Shown: positions 1 to 7,926, numbered from the stretch's first letter. The stretch: DNA of 15,029 nt from Phoronis ovalis (GCA_028565635.1 JAOXYB010113047.1:1-15029), one strand, 5' to 3'. The notes: a model not told the origin generated them from the sequence alone. Numbers and translations are program-made.

Positions 1-660
1 TGTCAACTATCAATATATTAAATCCTTATATAATTAGTCCTTCCAGGGGTCCTTCCTCAGCCTGTGGACAGGCTACACTATCCAATATATGGCACTATCA
101 AATCTGTGAAATATAGTAATTTTTTTTCGTGAATTTTTTTATAAATAATCACATTTTACGAACTTAAAAAAAAGAAATTTAAATATCTCAATCCCAATAG
201 GTTGCACTTGCTGTGCAAGCGAATATTATTTTTGAATATTATCACTCAAGTAACCCAAAATGCGTAGTATTTTGAAAAAATAAACGAAATTATTGAGATA
301 CATCTGGGACTATCATAATTACGTTTGTGATGTCATTTTCTATTCGCCATAATTTGCTTTTAAAACTATAATAGTCATAATACGTGTAGGAAGAAAACAT
401 TATAATACACAAGGAATACGTACTAGAATAATAGAAATTGTCTAAAAATATATAGTATCATATAAAATAATAGAAATAGATTAAAATATATACAAAATAG
501 GAATTATTTTTCATGTGATCATTATTCATATGAACGTTTATTGTTTGTGTTGCTCTTTAATAAATAATATTGTTTTCTTCAAGTATGTTTTGTATCTCTA
601 GATATAGAAACGTCTGCTAGAACATTCACTTGACTATGAATGAGCAGCACATACCCGGGA
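1..660. other. Upstream intergenic DNA, no gene seen
   Basis: Strongly AT-rich. No long reading frame or recognisable exon. The only clear structure is a perfect inverted repeat at 59-74, AGCCTGT-GG-ACAGGCT. GAATATTAT occurs twice close together near 222-241. Nothing here indicates a neighbouring gene. Confidence 0.6.
59..74. repeat. Short perfect inverted repeat
   Basis: AGCCTGT and ACAGGCT are separated by two bases (GG): a 7-base perfect dyad in otherwise AT-rich DNA. It could be a factor-binding dyad or a fragment of a repeat; there is no flanking evidence for either. Confidence 0.5.
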
Positions 661-664
661 CAGC

Positions 665-673
665 ATTTAAATA
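665..673 (+). promoter_or_regulatory. TATA-like core promoter element of gene 1 (tentative)
   Basis: ATTTAAATA lies about 155 bases before the gene 1 start codon, preceded by CAGC. The string CAGCATTTAAA (661-671) has a near copy, CAGTATTTAAA, in front of gene 2. If used, transcription would begin near 695-700 and leave a 5' UTR of about 125-130 bases. The conserved string is seen; its function is inferred. Confidence 0.4.
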
Positions 674-685
674 CATAACAGGTGT

Positions 686-698
686 TGAACTTTGCACC
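686..698 (-). promoter_or_regulatory. DR1-like nuclear receptor site (HNF4/PPAR type), candidate
   Basis: TGAACTTTGCACC reads GGTGCAAAGTTCA on the minus strand: two imperfect AGGTCA half-sites one base apart, containing CAAAGTTCA, the form favoured by HNF4-type receptors. A second, weaker direct repeat on the + strand follows at 707-719 (GGGTCA-G-AGTTCG). DR1 elements bound by PPAR or HNF4 control vertebrate FABP genes, so the place is suggestive, but short degenerate sites also arise by chance. Confidence 0.3.
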
Positions 699-731
699 TG
701 GTCTAAGGGTCAGAGTTCGACTCTTCAAGAA

Positions 732-738
732 TCACGTG
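732..738 (+). promoter_or_regulatory. E-box TCACGTG in the gene 1 5' region
   Basis: TCACGTG is a class of E-box recognised by bHLH-leucine zipper factors of the MITF/TFE/USF group. It lies 87 bases before the gene 1 start codon. A related TCATGTGAC occurs upstream of gene 2 at 9212-9220. Only motif matching supports it. Confidence 0.2.
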
Positions 739-824
739 TATCATCGTCTAGTTGGAATCGAATTTCTGTTGAATCGAGTAGGCTTTAGTTAGGTCTGACT
801 AAATAACGATCAAAATCATCGGAA

Positions 825-894
825 ATGGCAAACTTTGCAGCAAAATGGAAAATGGAGTCGTCTGAAAACTTCGACGAATATATGAAGGTCTTAG
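825..894 (+). CDS. Gene 1 exon 1 (coding part), residues 1-24
   Basis: The ATG has G at -3 and G at +4, a good initiation context, with in-frame stops upstream at 786 and 804. The exon ends TTAG before the donor GTAAGA (895), leaving one base of the Gly24 codon, so the intron is phase 1. It carries the N-terminal strand with Trp8 and the first lid helix. Reading on into the intron would add about 41 unrelated residues up to the stop ending at 1022; that is an intron shadow. Confidence 0.95.
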
Positions 895-3800
895 GTAAGA
901 GACATTTAGATATTTTCACCAGAATTTTTTATTGCTCTTCGAAAGAGCTATCTAGATTTGCTGCAATCATTGGGCAGACAATACCCATGAGCGACTTGAT
1001 CGCATCTTTCATCTTCGCATAAAATCAATCTCTGTTAATGTATGCTTGAAGTGTAATTCATGGCTGTTTTTCGTTAACATATCATTTCGTGTTCACAGTA
1101 GAATCTCATACTCGGAAATCTATAAAAATAAGAGGCTGTAAGGATGTAATTGTGTTGCTGATGATTTTATTTGATAAATTATAGATAATAGCCGTATCAT
1201 ATGATAACTACACTGAATATTCTGGGTTCATGTTATTATCTCAAGACTTATTTTTGTATTTGCTTGGTTTATTATACACATATTTTTAAAAATAATATAT
1301 AATGACGTAAGTTTTATACGGAGTTCATTGCATGGTTGTCCAAAATTGCATCCATGTTCTGGGTACGCTATGGTCCTTTTTTCCCGCATTGAAGGCTGTA
1401 AGCCGGGGCAATAAGTATGGGTTGTTCCTTATTTAGAAATTTTAATATAACAAACCAGGCACGTGATTTTTTATGAGCTGGCAAACTCTTTATTGTTTCT
1501 ATTTATAGTGGTCAGGATATTACCATGCCGCTTAAATTTAGTAAAAGCATATCTAAAGTACCGTCGGCATGTTCTATTGATGAGAAAACCAGATTTCGGA
1601 TCGATTATGAAGATAATGAAAGCTGTAAAAATCATTTGAGTGTTTCCAAGAATTTAATTCTGACATTGGCATCAGTTAGAAATCGATTGCCACATATATA
1701 TAAAATAATGTATTTTCATCGTATACCGTATTTACATACCAGATCTCGGAACTATGTAGGTAGCCTGCCTAGGTGGCCTAACATGGATAAATCTGTAATT
1801 ACATGAGGTTAATATACATTGCTAATTGACAATTTTTACTCTTATTGTACATTTATAACTGTAATATCTCAGTAAATCAACCATTCTAATAGCATTGAAA
1901 ATAGACAGTTATAAAATTCGGTAATTCCGGTCCCATGAGAGTCATCAAATATGTAAATATGACTTAAAATGCACAATGTAGGTTAATTTACGTTGTTTAA
2001 AATGTATATTGAAGCTGTTTTGCATACGTAGATTGAGTGAAAATGTTGCAAAAATGTATATAACTACTATAAACTCTAACATAATTTGACCAATAAAATA
2101 CTATGTTGTAGGTCTCCAGTTGCCATTCTCTTTCGTGAGTTGTTGAGTGGATTCAATGAGTAAAAAAATACCTTACTGACAGTTACAGTCAATAAATGCT
2201 ACATAACCAAGTATGATTTATTGCTGCTACAAGTAGCTTCCCAAATTGAAAGTACACAGACACGTGTAGAATTCCATTCTGCATGAATTGCACTAAGTTC
2301 AGTTATCAATAAATATTTCAATTTGCTATGTCGTTAGAACCTGCCACTAATTATCCAGAAGGCATTAATTTATTGTAAATGAGCAAAATACTGCATAAAT
2401 TAAATACTCACTTTTCGTGGATATTTCATGTTGGCACTTTATATAATAATAATACACCTCGGGAATAAAATAGTCATCAATTATAATTATAACAGTCACT
2501 TTCAGATTCTATGGTAACTGACATTTACTTTTAGCCACATCATGTCTGATGACATTTGATGGGACCTATAGGGTGCTAATTTATTTAGGTCTTTAAGTTT
2601 AAGTCATGGCCCGCTGTTTGTTATCACTTATAACATATATACTCTAGATAAAGAGGTCAGGTATAAAAGGAGCCTGCGAAATTATTTACCGGCATTTGTA
2701 AATAACGATAACACATGGCGTTTTGTCATCTCTGTGCAGCCGTTCTTAATTTATTTTTCGTACCTGAAATAGCTTGTATGAACTTGAGTCTGACTTTTAC
2801 CCTTAATTGCCGTGCATTATACATTTTATACTGTTTTTTTGCAGCTCTATGAAATTAAAGAAAATGTTTTATAATTTGAACTAAAAATATGCAAGCATAC
2901 CAAATATATAAACTTGTAACACTCATATATTTATTGCTGCTAGGATGATTTTAAATGCAATTTAATGTTTTAGCAGATAAAAACAACAACATATACACAT
3001 ATTTTATAATAAACTCCATCTACTTAAAAATGAGATATAAAGTGTTAATAAAATAATTTTATAATTTGTTACTTTTAAAACAATTATTTATCGGTACATG
3101 TAAATAGGGTTAGCAGCAACAATATGTACATTTTTTTGCCCAACATTGTACCCTTGGATCGTATAAAGTATAAATATGATTACAGGTGTAGGCATGGTGT
3201 TAAGAAAAATGGCGTCGACGGCGACACCTACCACAGAGATAACAGTAGACGGGGATAGCTTTTATATTAAAACCAGTACAACGTTTAAAACCACCGAGAT
3301 CAAGTTCACCCTGGGTGTAGAATTTGAGGAAACCACTGGAGACGGGAGGAAAGTTAAGGTGACGGTGAAATTCATATCATTAATCAACTTACAGTACATC
3401 GTTTGTATATACATTTTAACACAGTGTCGTGCCCATCTTGAATTTTACCAGTTTTACCACTAAGGTTTTGTAGGAGGGTTGCATACAGCTTGGCTGGGTC
3501 AAGGACTGTGATGTCGTTGTTAAACTGCTGATAAATATTAAATGCCTCTCGAGTAAGGGTTCCCAGGTCTATCTTATCTTTGTTTATTTTCAGTCCACTG
3601 TCACGGCTGAGGGTGATAATAAATTAATTCATAAACAGGTGGGAGAGCCAGCAGATTCCACTATCATAAGAGAACTAATTGATGGTAAAATGGTGATGGT
3701 GAGTATAAGTTTATCGATTTTAGTATTTAAGCTGTAAACACGTCTGGTTTAGATGGTATTATCACATTTCTATTCAGCACGATGTCACAGTGCGAGCAGT

Positions 3801-4335
3801 ATAATTGTGTTATTAATTAATTTAATTATAAGTAGACTGTCTCACAATTACGGTTGCCTTTGTAGTTAAATTAAAATCTTAACATTATAACGTAGACCAC
3901 TAGACCAGTACGTCTTCTGGTCAGATGTATGTAAGTAAGCATTATACTATCTGGCAAATATTTTTATCAACTAATCTATAACAATTAGCTATTTGCTGAA
4001 GAATTGATTTAGCAATCTTTACCATACTGCATGTCTGTAGGCACTTAATAGATAGAACCATGTGAATTTAATTGAATGGTGACAACCTACTATGTACTCT
4101 GTACCCTTCTGTTTAAAATCAAGTTAAAACTCTTAACAAAAGTGACAAAATTCTTCTGAATTAAAAAATTGCATTTTTTATCAATTATGCCAAATTACAA
4201 GTCTTAATTTTTGCTTGTTGTTTGATTCCGAAGGAAAAGCAGAAAATGTATAAACCCTATTTTTTTCAGGATTTGATAGTTATGGATGGTGACAAGGAAG
4301 TGATATGCAAACGGGTGTACAAGAAATTAGATTAG
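825..4335 (+). CDS. Gene 1: fatty acid-binding protein (ReP1-NCXSQ/FABP-like), 4 coding exons, 137 aa
   Basis: Joined exons 825-894, 3186-3358, 3594-3698 and 4270-4335 give 414 bases, i.e. 137 residues plus TAG. The product is a cytosolic lipid chaperone of the iLBP family: a ten-strand beta-barrel with a helix-turn-helix lid (about residues 15-36) that carries a fatty acid or similar lipid. What is seen: the full FABP signature at residues 6-23 (AKWKMESSENFDEYMKVL); the barrel motif IKTSTTFKTTEIKF at 51-64; EFEETTGDG at 69-77; Arg107 in IIRELIDG; and Arg131-x-Tyr133 in CKRVYKKLD. The last three residues match the Arg106/Arg126/Tyr128 triad that binds the ligand carboxylate in heart/adipocyte/P2-type FABPs. 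The helix II segment GVGMVLRKMA and TSTTFKTT recall squid ReP1-NCXSQ, a lipid-binding regulator of the Na/Ca exchanger; this is memory-based. There is no signal peptide or membrane segment. In-frame stops at 786 and 804 support the start. The family is near certain; the subfamily is tentative. Confidence 0.95.
895..3185 (+). other. Gene 1 intron 1 (2291 bases, phase 1)
   Basis: GTAAGA donor and TTACAG acceptor. AT-rich, with no internal exon I can support. A 93-codon open frame at 1525-1806 matches no family I know. A slightly GC-richer patch lies at 1320-1430. A small dyad, ATGTC-TGAT-GACAT, occurs near 2541-2555. A consensus-like TATA box at 2662 is listed separately. Confidence 0.9.
2662..2669 (+). 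promoter_or_regulatory. Consensus TATA box inside gene 1 intron 1 (candidate alternative promoter)
   Basis: TATAAAAG, in the context CAGGTATAAAAGGAGCC, is a better TATA box than either one proposed for the two genes. AGAGGTCAGG precedes it, containing an AGGTCA half-site. It lies 524 bases before exon 2. An ATG at 2715 opens a 45-codon frame ending at 2852 that resembles no FABP first exon, and I see no alternative first exon with a phase 1 donor. Chance occurrence in AT-rich DNA is possible. Confidence 0.3.
3186..3358 (+). CDS. Gene 1 exon 2, residues 24-81
   Basis: Acceptor TTACAG ends at 3185 and donor GTGACG starts at 3359. The length is 173 bases, identical to exon 2 of gene 2 and to the usual second exon of FABP genes. 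The first two bases complete Gly24. The exon encodes the second lid helix and barrel strands B-E, including FYIKTSTTFKTTEIKF and VEFEETTGDGRKVK. The GC-rich, Thr-rich codon run contrasts clearly with the AT-rich introns on both sides. Confidence 0.96.
3359..3593 (+). other. Gene 1 intron 2 (235 bases, phase 0)
   Basis: GTGACG donor, TTTTCAG acceptor. It is the shortest intron in the window and its 3' half (about 3465-3575) is visibly more GC-rich than the other introns. On the minus strand it is open throughout, from 3593 down to the stop at 3384. Confidence 0.9.
3384..3623 (-). pseudogene. Antisense open frame through intron 2; possible inserted coding fragment, unidentified
   Basis: On the minus strand, in register with the codons of exon 3, no stop occurs between 3623 and the TGA at 3384-3386 (79 sense codons). 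There is no ATG, so it could only be a fragment. The intron part reads with protein-like balance, e.g. GTLTREAFNIYQQF and VLDPAKLYATLLQNL. I do not recognise a family. Openness opposite exon 3 is expected by chance because the antisense of coding DNA is often open; the intronic part is the unusual portion. Confidence 0.2.
3594..3698 (+). CDS. Gene 1 exon 3, residues 82-116
   Basis: Acceptor TTTTCAG ends at 3593; the chosen donor GTGAGT starts at 3699. The exon encodes STVTAEGDNKL through ELIDGKMVM, with Arg107 of the ligand triad. A second GT six bases earlier (3693, in GTGATG) is a weaker donor; using it would remove two residues (Val-Met) without shifting the frame. With the stronger donor the exon is 105 bases, one codon longer than the 102-base exon 3 of gene 2. 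Confidence 0.93.
3699..4269 (+). other. Gene 1 intron 3 (571 bases, phase 0)
   Basis: GTGAGT donor and a TTTTTTCAG acceptor with a good pyrimidine tract. AT-rich; no further structure seen. Confidence 0.9.
4270..4335 (+). CDS. Gene 1 exon 4 (coding part), residues 117-137
   Basis: Acceptor TTTTTTCAG ends at 4269. The exon opens GATTTGATAGTTATGG and reads to TAG at 4333-4335. It holds the last two barrel strands with the closing CKRVYKKLD, i.e. Arg131-x-Tyr133. The turn before it (MDGDKE) is a few residues longer than the corresponding turn of typical 132-residue family members, which explains the 137-residue length. Confidence 0.94.
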   Translation, partial: DLIVMDGDKEVICKRVYKKLD

Positions 4336-4424
4336 ACGGAACAGCTGTAATAAATGTGCATGTAAACATATTATGAAAATGGCATTCTGTTTCCAACCAG
4401 TGTTGTAAAAAATTGCGTTTAGCG

Positions 4425-4550
4425 GGCAAAAAAACGGGTCGGTCGGGCGTTTTTTTTTTACTTTTATGTTTTAAAAAAGTGTCTAACAGACATATAGAAA
4501 GCACATAAAAACCGACGGAGTCGGGCGGTTTTTAAATTTTTTTTAATGTT
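4425..4550. repeat. Duplicated GC-core / T-tract motif in the gene 1 3' UTR
   Basis: Two related blocks about 85 bases apart share GTCGGGCG flanked by an A-run on the left and a T-run on the right. The first is around 4429-4460 (A-run, CGGGTCGGTCGGGCG, ten T). The second is around 4507-4545 (A-run, CCGACGGAGTCGGGCGG, T-runs). The second contains the dyad CCGAC-GGA-GTCGG. Both are followed by a string like ATGTT(TT)AA and an A-run, so they look like diverged copies of one unit. Function unknown. Confidence 0.5.
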
Positions 4551-4573
4551 AAGAAAAAAAAATATATAAAGAT

Positions 4574-4579
4574 AATAAA
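4574..4579 (+). terminator. Poly(A) signal of gene 1 (candidate, AATAAA)
   Basis: The first AATAAA after the gene 1 stop codon lies about 240 bases downstream, in an A-rich run. A second occurs at 4610-4615. Either could direct cleavage, giving a 3' UTR of roughly 260-300 bases. The surrounding A-richness makes chance hexamers likely. Confidence 0.5.
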
Positions 4580-4615
4580 ATTAATAATAATAAGGTTTAT
4601 TTAAAAAATAATAAA

Positions 4616-5529
4616 AGTGAAAACGTATAAATTTGAAATGGTCGCGCCCGTTAAACAAGATTTCTTTTTGGTCTGGCCATATTAAAGTGTTCTTCAGTTG
4701 TCATCATTTGTATAAATGGATGGAAATTAAACAGGTAATATCATTTGCATCAGACACTGGATGGAATGATGGTATGAAAAAGTACGTCTTACAATGTATG
4801 CGTATACTTTTACTGGGTATCGATTTGTTAATAAATGGATAGTAAATTGACATACTTGTGAAATGGCAACTGCGCTAACATTGTACTTCACTCTTCCTTG
4901 TCAGAGTTCAGTTGCAGAAAGTCTGTTTGTATATTACAAGCGATTGGTTTACCCGATAAAAGTATGTTAAGATTAAGATTGCAGATTATAATTGTTGTTT
5001 GTTAAGTAGTATTATCATATATACATAAAGACTGACAATGTGCCAAATTATTAGCAAAAATTAAACACATAGAAATCTGAGGTAGTTCCTGGAGGAGCAG
5101 TATAGTATAGTGCAAGTTGTTATCAATGGCAGACTCAATAGTCAGAGGTGCTATAATATAAGTAACGCTATTTACAATAACACTTTTAGTTTTGCACGCA
5201 TCTGTGTTTACATTATATCCTTGTATGATGAGAAATGTGTCAAAAATATAACATTTTACGTAATAATTATATTAAAATACAAAACAATATTTAGTGTGTT
5301 CCTTATTAAAATTCTGCAATGTGTCTACGTCTCCTAAACGTTCTACCGATATCCTTTTATTTTCCTGTCTGTTGCGGTCGCGAACTGCTGAAATCATGAA
5401 TAATTCAGAAACATAATTCCCAACATTTGATGGAAAGTCCTAAAAGAACGTTGAATGTCTTTAGAGATAGCTTAAACGTCATAAAAAGTAGCAATAACCA
5501 TTGCCTTTGCTTGAGAGCTATCTGTAGGC
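4616..5529. other. Intergenic DNA after gene 1, no gene seen
   Basis: AT-rich. Open frames at 4633-4842 and 5110-5337 have neither recognisable motifs nor splice-supported neighbours and read as low-complexity translations of AT-rich DNA. No repeat stands out. Confidence 0.55.
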
Positions 5530-6105
5530 TTGTTTTTGGCTTCTAAAATGATTTTCATTTTTTTGTGAAAAATTGTAATCAGAAAAGTCAAAACGGCACG
5601 TAGACTAGAGGTATTTGAAATGTGCATACTTGATTTTTTTGAATATGGCGTTTTTGATAAAACTTGATCCTGTGTTTTAAGGGTAAACTTTAGCTAGGCA
5701 GGTGGCGCGCATTACGTTTCTGATGTAATATTAATAATTAGCTCACTAACTTTCGACTAATAAGAGACGGATTAATATTTTTGTAAGCTATCACAGAGAT
5801 TACGCATGGTGGCATAATAATCTATTTAGAAACGACAAATGAGGTCACCTATTCGTGTGTATTTAGGTCTTGGCTGTTGAGGCCGTCTCATTCAAGGTAA
5901 TTTGTCTCTTAAGGAACATCGATAGACATCTGTCGTTTTTAACGCCAAAAAATCAGGTTCAAATCGATAAATAATTTATTATCAAAAATTGCTATATCAA
6001 ATATGTTTATTTTCAAATATCTCTGCGTGCCGTTTTGACTTTTATTATTTTTTTTCCATTAAAAGAATGAAAAATGGTACAAGAAGCCAAACACCCAGTT
6101 TATAT
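5530..6105. mobile_element. MITE-like non-autonomous element with long terminal inverted repeats
   Basis: The left arm (about 5530-5670) and right arm (about 5950-6105) are inverted copies. The best block is AAAAGTCAAAACGGCACG at 5583-5600, matched base for base in reverse complement at 6026-6043. Homology continues outward with small gaps to TTTGGCTTCT (left, 5535-5544) against AGAAGCCAAA (right, near 6082-6091), and inward through TATTTGAAA and TTTTTGATAA. The centre has no open frame for a transposase. I could not find a clear target-site duplication, so the exact ends and superfamily are open. The mismatches indicate an old copy. Confidence 0.7.
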
Positions 6106-6268
6106 TAATTTTTAACATGCGAATTAGTTACTCGTTAGTTTTACTGAAAGTTTCACCGTTGACCTCGTCCACCTGGGATGTCACAAGTCAAACCATTTCC
6201 TTTATAAAATTAATTAAAAAGATGTCAAGAAATAAAATTTCACTTTTTTTACTTAAACACCATCAAAG

Positions 6269-6311
6269 AGTGATCAAAATTACCTATTTTCAACCATCAG
6301 CTTTGATCACT
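6269..6311. repeat. Inverted repeat AGTGATCAAA / TTTGATCACT
   Basis: Ten-base perfect arms at 6269-6278 and 6302-6311 with a 23-base loop; each arm contains the palindrome TGATCA. Two TTGACCT strings follow nearby (6331-6337 and 6356-6362), and another lies before it at 6159-6165. It could be a hairpin or a paired binding site; role unknown. Confidence 0.55.
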
Positions 6312-6565
6312 TTTGAGCAATTTTAGAAGTTTGACCTATGATATCTAAATGACATTTGACCTCGAGTACCATGCCTCATTCTCTAGCCGTGCCGAATTAA
6401 AAGTATGGCTTGCTGTAATAGCAGGGAAGAGGAAACGAAAAGCCAATAGCCTTAATCGCTGCTGTACTGTGGCAATTAACGATCGAGTGATCTAATATTG
6501 ACGTGCACCAAGTTCATCTGTCTGAATATAAGGGGAAAATATACTAGTATGTAACTGATTTCTAT

Positions 6566-6636
6566 AAGTTGTGCAATTTTCGTAAGTTGTGCAATTTTCT
6601 ACTAGCATTACTTAAGAAAAAGAAATTGCACAACTT
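6566..6636. repeat. Tandem plus inverted copies of a 15-base motif (hairpin-forming)
   Basis: AAGTTGTGCAATTTT occurs at 6566-6580 and again at 6584-6598 (18-base period). An inverted copy, GAAATTGCACAACTT, lies at 6622-6636. Either direct copy can pair with the inverted one over 14 bases, so two alternative hairpins are possible. Confidence 0.75.
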
Positions 6637-7462
6637 CCAGAAATAACACCGCCAATCCCAATTTTTTTATTTATCAATGGTGACGTAGGTCACGATGCAT
6701 ATATAAATAAAAAGAAATTGAAAATATTTACAGTCTGTTATTGAAGAGAATCGTTCCACATTGTCACAATGGTTTGGCGCAATCACTACAGGTAGGATGT
6801 TTAAGTCTAGTTTTTGAAACTGGAGCAAACATACATGATATACATTGGATATAACTCGAGAGGGGACGCATCTGACAAGCTCCGACACCGTCAAGGCACC
6901 GTTTGAAACGTCCATTTTATCAATTGATAAATGCCTATGAAACAAAATTAAGAACTTTAATAAGAATTAATTGACTTGAATTAAATAGTGTCAGAAATTA
7001 CCACATGGTTTGGGGGCATTGCATTTCAAAAATTTGGGAACCCCTTCCCATTTTGTTGTGCACAAAAATTTACAACTCTCTATTGGCCTTGCTCAACAAA
7101 TCAAAAAAAAAACTATCCGATATTTTTTTTTCAATCTATGTGACATTATTCATATACCGATTGTACCCAGTGAATGTACATAAAGTAGAGTACGTGTCTT
7201 ATAATTTGAAGTTATCACATATATCAAGCGTTCTTGTCTGTTATCAGGTCACCTTGTAAGGAGTGCAGTATGTTATATTAAAATATTTCATTCAGTGACT
7301 AATTATTATATTCTGGTGGTATGTATTGAAGAGACTAAGGGGGTCCGGGGCACTCTTTGTTGGGGAAAAATATGAAATTTAGCTTCTGGTACATTTTTAG
7401 TCCTGGTTTGAAAGAGGAACTGTCAATTCTACTTAATTGATCAGAAAATTAAAACAATACCA
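6637..7462. other. Intergenic DNA with short palindromes, no gene seen
   Basis: Contains GTGAC-GTAG-GTCAC (6680-6693), the 16-base palindrome TTTATCAATTGATAAA (6916-6931), TGGGAA-CCCC-TTCCCA (7035-7050) and TTGTGCACAA (7056-7065). A G-rich patch, GGGGGTCCGGGGC, lies near 7340. Reading frames here have no recognisable protein features. Confidence 0.5.
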
Positions 7463-7484
7463 ATATATATATATATATATATAT
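7463..7484. repeat. (AT)11 microsatellite
   Basis: Eleven uninterrupted AT units, an ordinary dinucleotide simple repeat that is likely polymorphic. Confidence 0.95.
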
Positions 7485-7557
7485 CATCTCTTTGTAAAGT
7501 CATTAAACTTAACACGTCTAGATCTGTTACCTTGTATTGTTCATTGTATTACATAAG

Positions 7558-7926
7558 TTACAAAAATGCCCACCACTGAAAAATAAAAATATCAGCTTTC
7601 ATATTCCCCGGCCATACCCAAAAATAAATTCTAACCAGTCTTTGTCTATGATATGGGCTGAGCCCGAGGGCCTCAAAAGCTGACAGGTAAATGCATGATG
7701 TTATGTGATGAGACATTTTTTGACACGATTGCAACCCACAGAAAATGCAACTCGCCTCTTTTTGCCTTGAACAAAAAATCTCAACCCCCTGTGGTAATTT
7801 CTGGAATAGTTTATATATGTTTCTAGCACTGTATGGCATATAGGGATAAAAACATATATAAAAATTAAACTCAATTTCGGCAGTATTTGCCAGTACTGCA
7901 TGACTTAAAAAAAATTGCCAATACAT
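7558..7926 (-). other. Unidentified 122-codon open frame, probably not a gene
   Basis: An ATG-to-stop frame on the minus strand, the second-longest uninterrupted frame in the window. The translation is rich in Cys, Phe, Tyr and Trp and its last third (ALGLSPYHRQRLVRIYFW) looks slightly protein-like, but I recognise no domain. An overlapping frame on the same strand is also open. No promoter or splice context supports it. It may be repeat-derived or chance. Confidence 0.12.

Noticed and set aside
701-735. AGAGTTCGACTCT as a tRNA T-arm or SINE B-box
   Set aside because: The T-stem pairs for only about three to four bases and no A-box or tRNA-like upstream half was found. Kept only as an alternative explanation for the DR1-like site.
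825-1022. 65-codon frame starting at the gene 1 start codon
   Set aside because: It is exon 1 read through into the intron. The family motif stops exactly at the GTAAGA donor and the remaining residues are unrelated.
1155-1220. Possible C/D box snoRNA in intron 1 (CTGATGA then CTGA)
   Set aside because: The C box lacks the initial purine, there is no terminal stem, and no C'/D' pair is visible.
1525-1806. 93-codon open frame inside gene 1 intron 1
   Set aside because: No recognisable motif, no splice-site pairing in phase with the FABP exons, and composition typical of chance frames. Kept only as a note in the intron entry.
4280-4504. 74-codon minus-strand frame over gene 1 exon 4 and the 3' UTR
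   Set aside because: Shadow of exon 4 and of low-complexity A/T runs.
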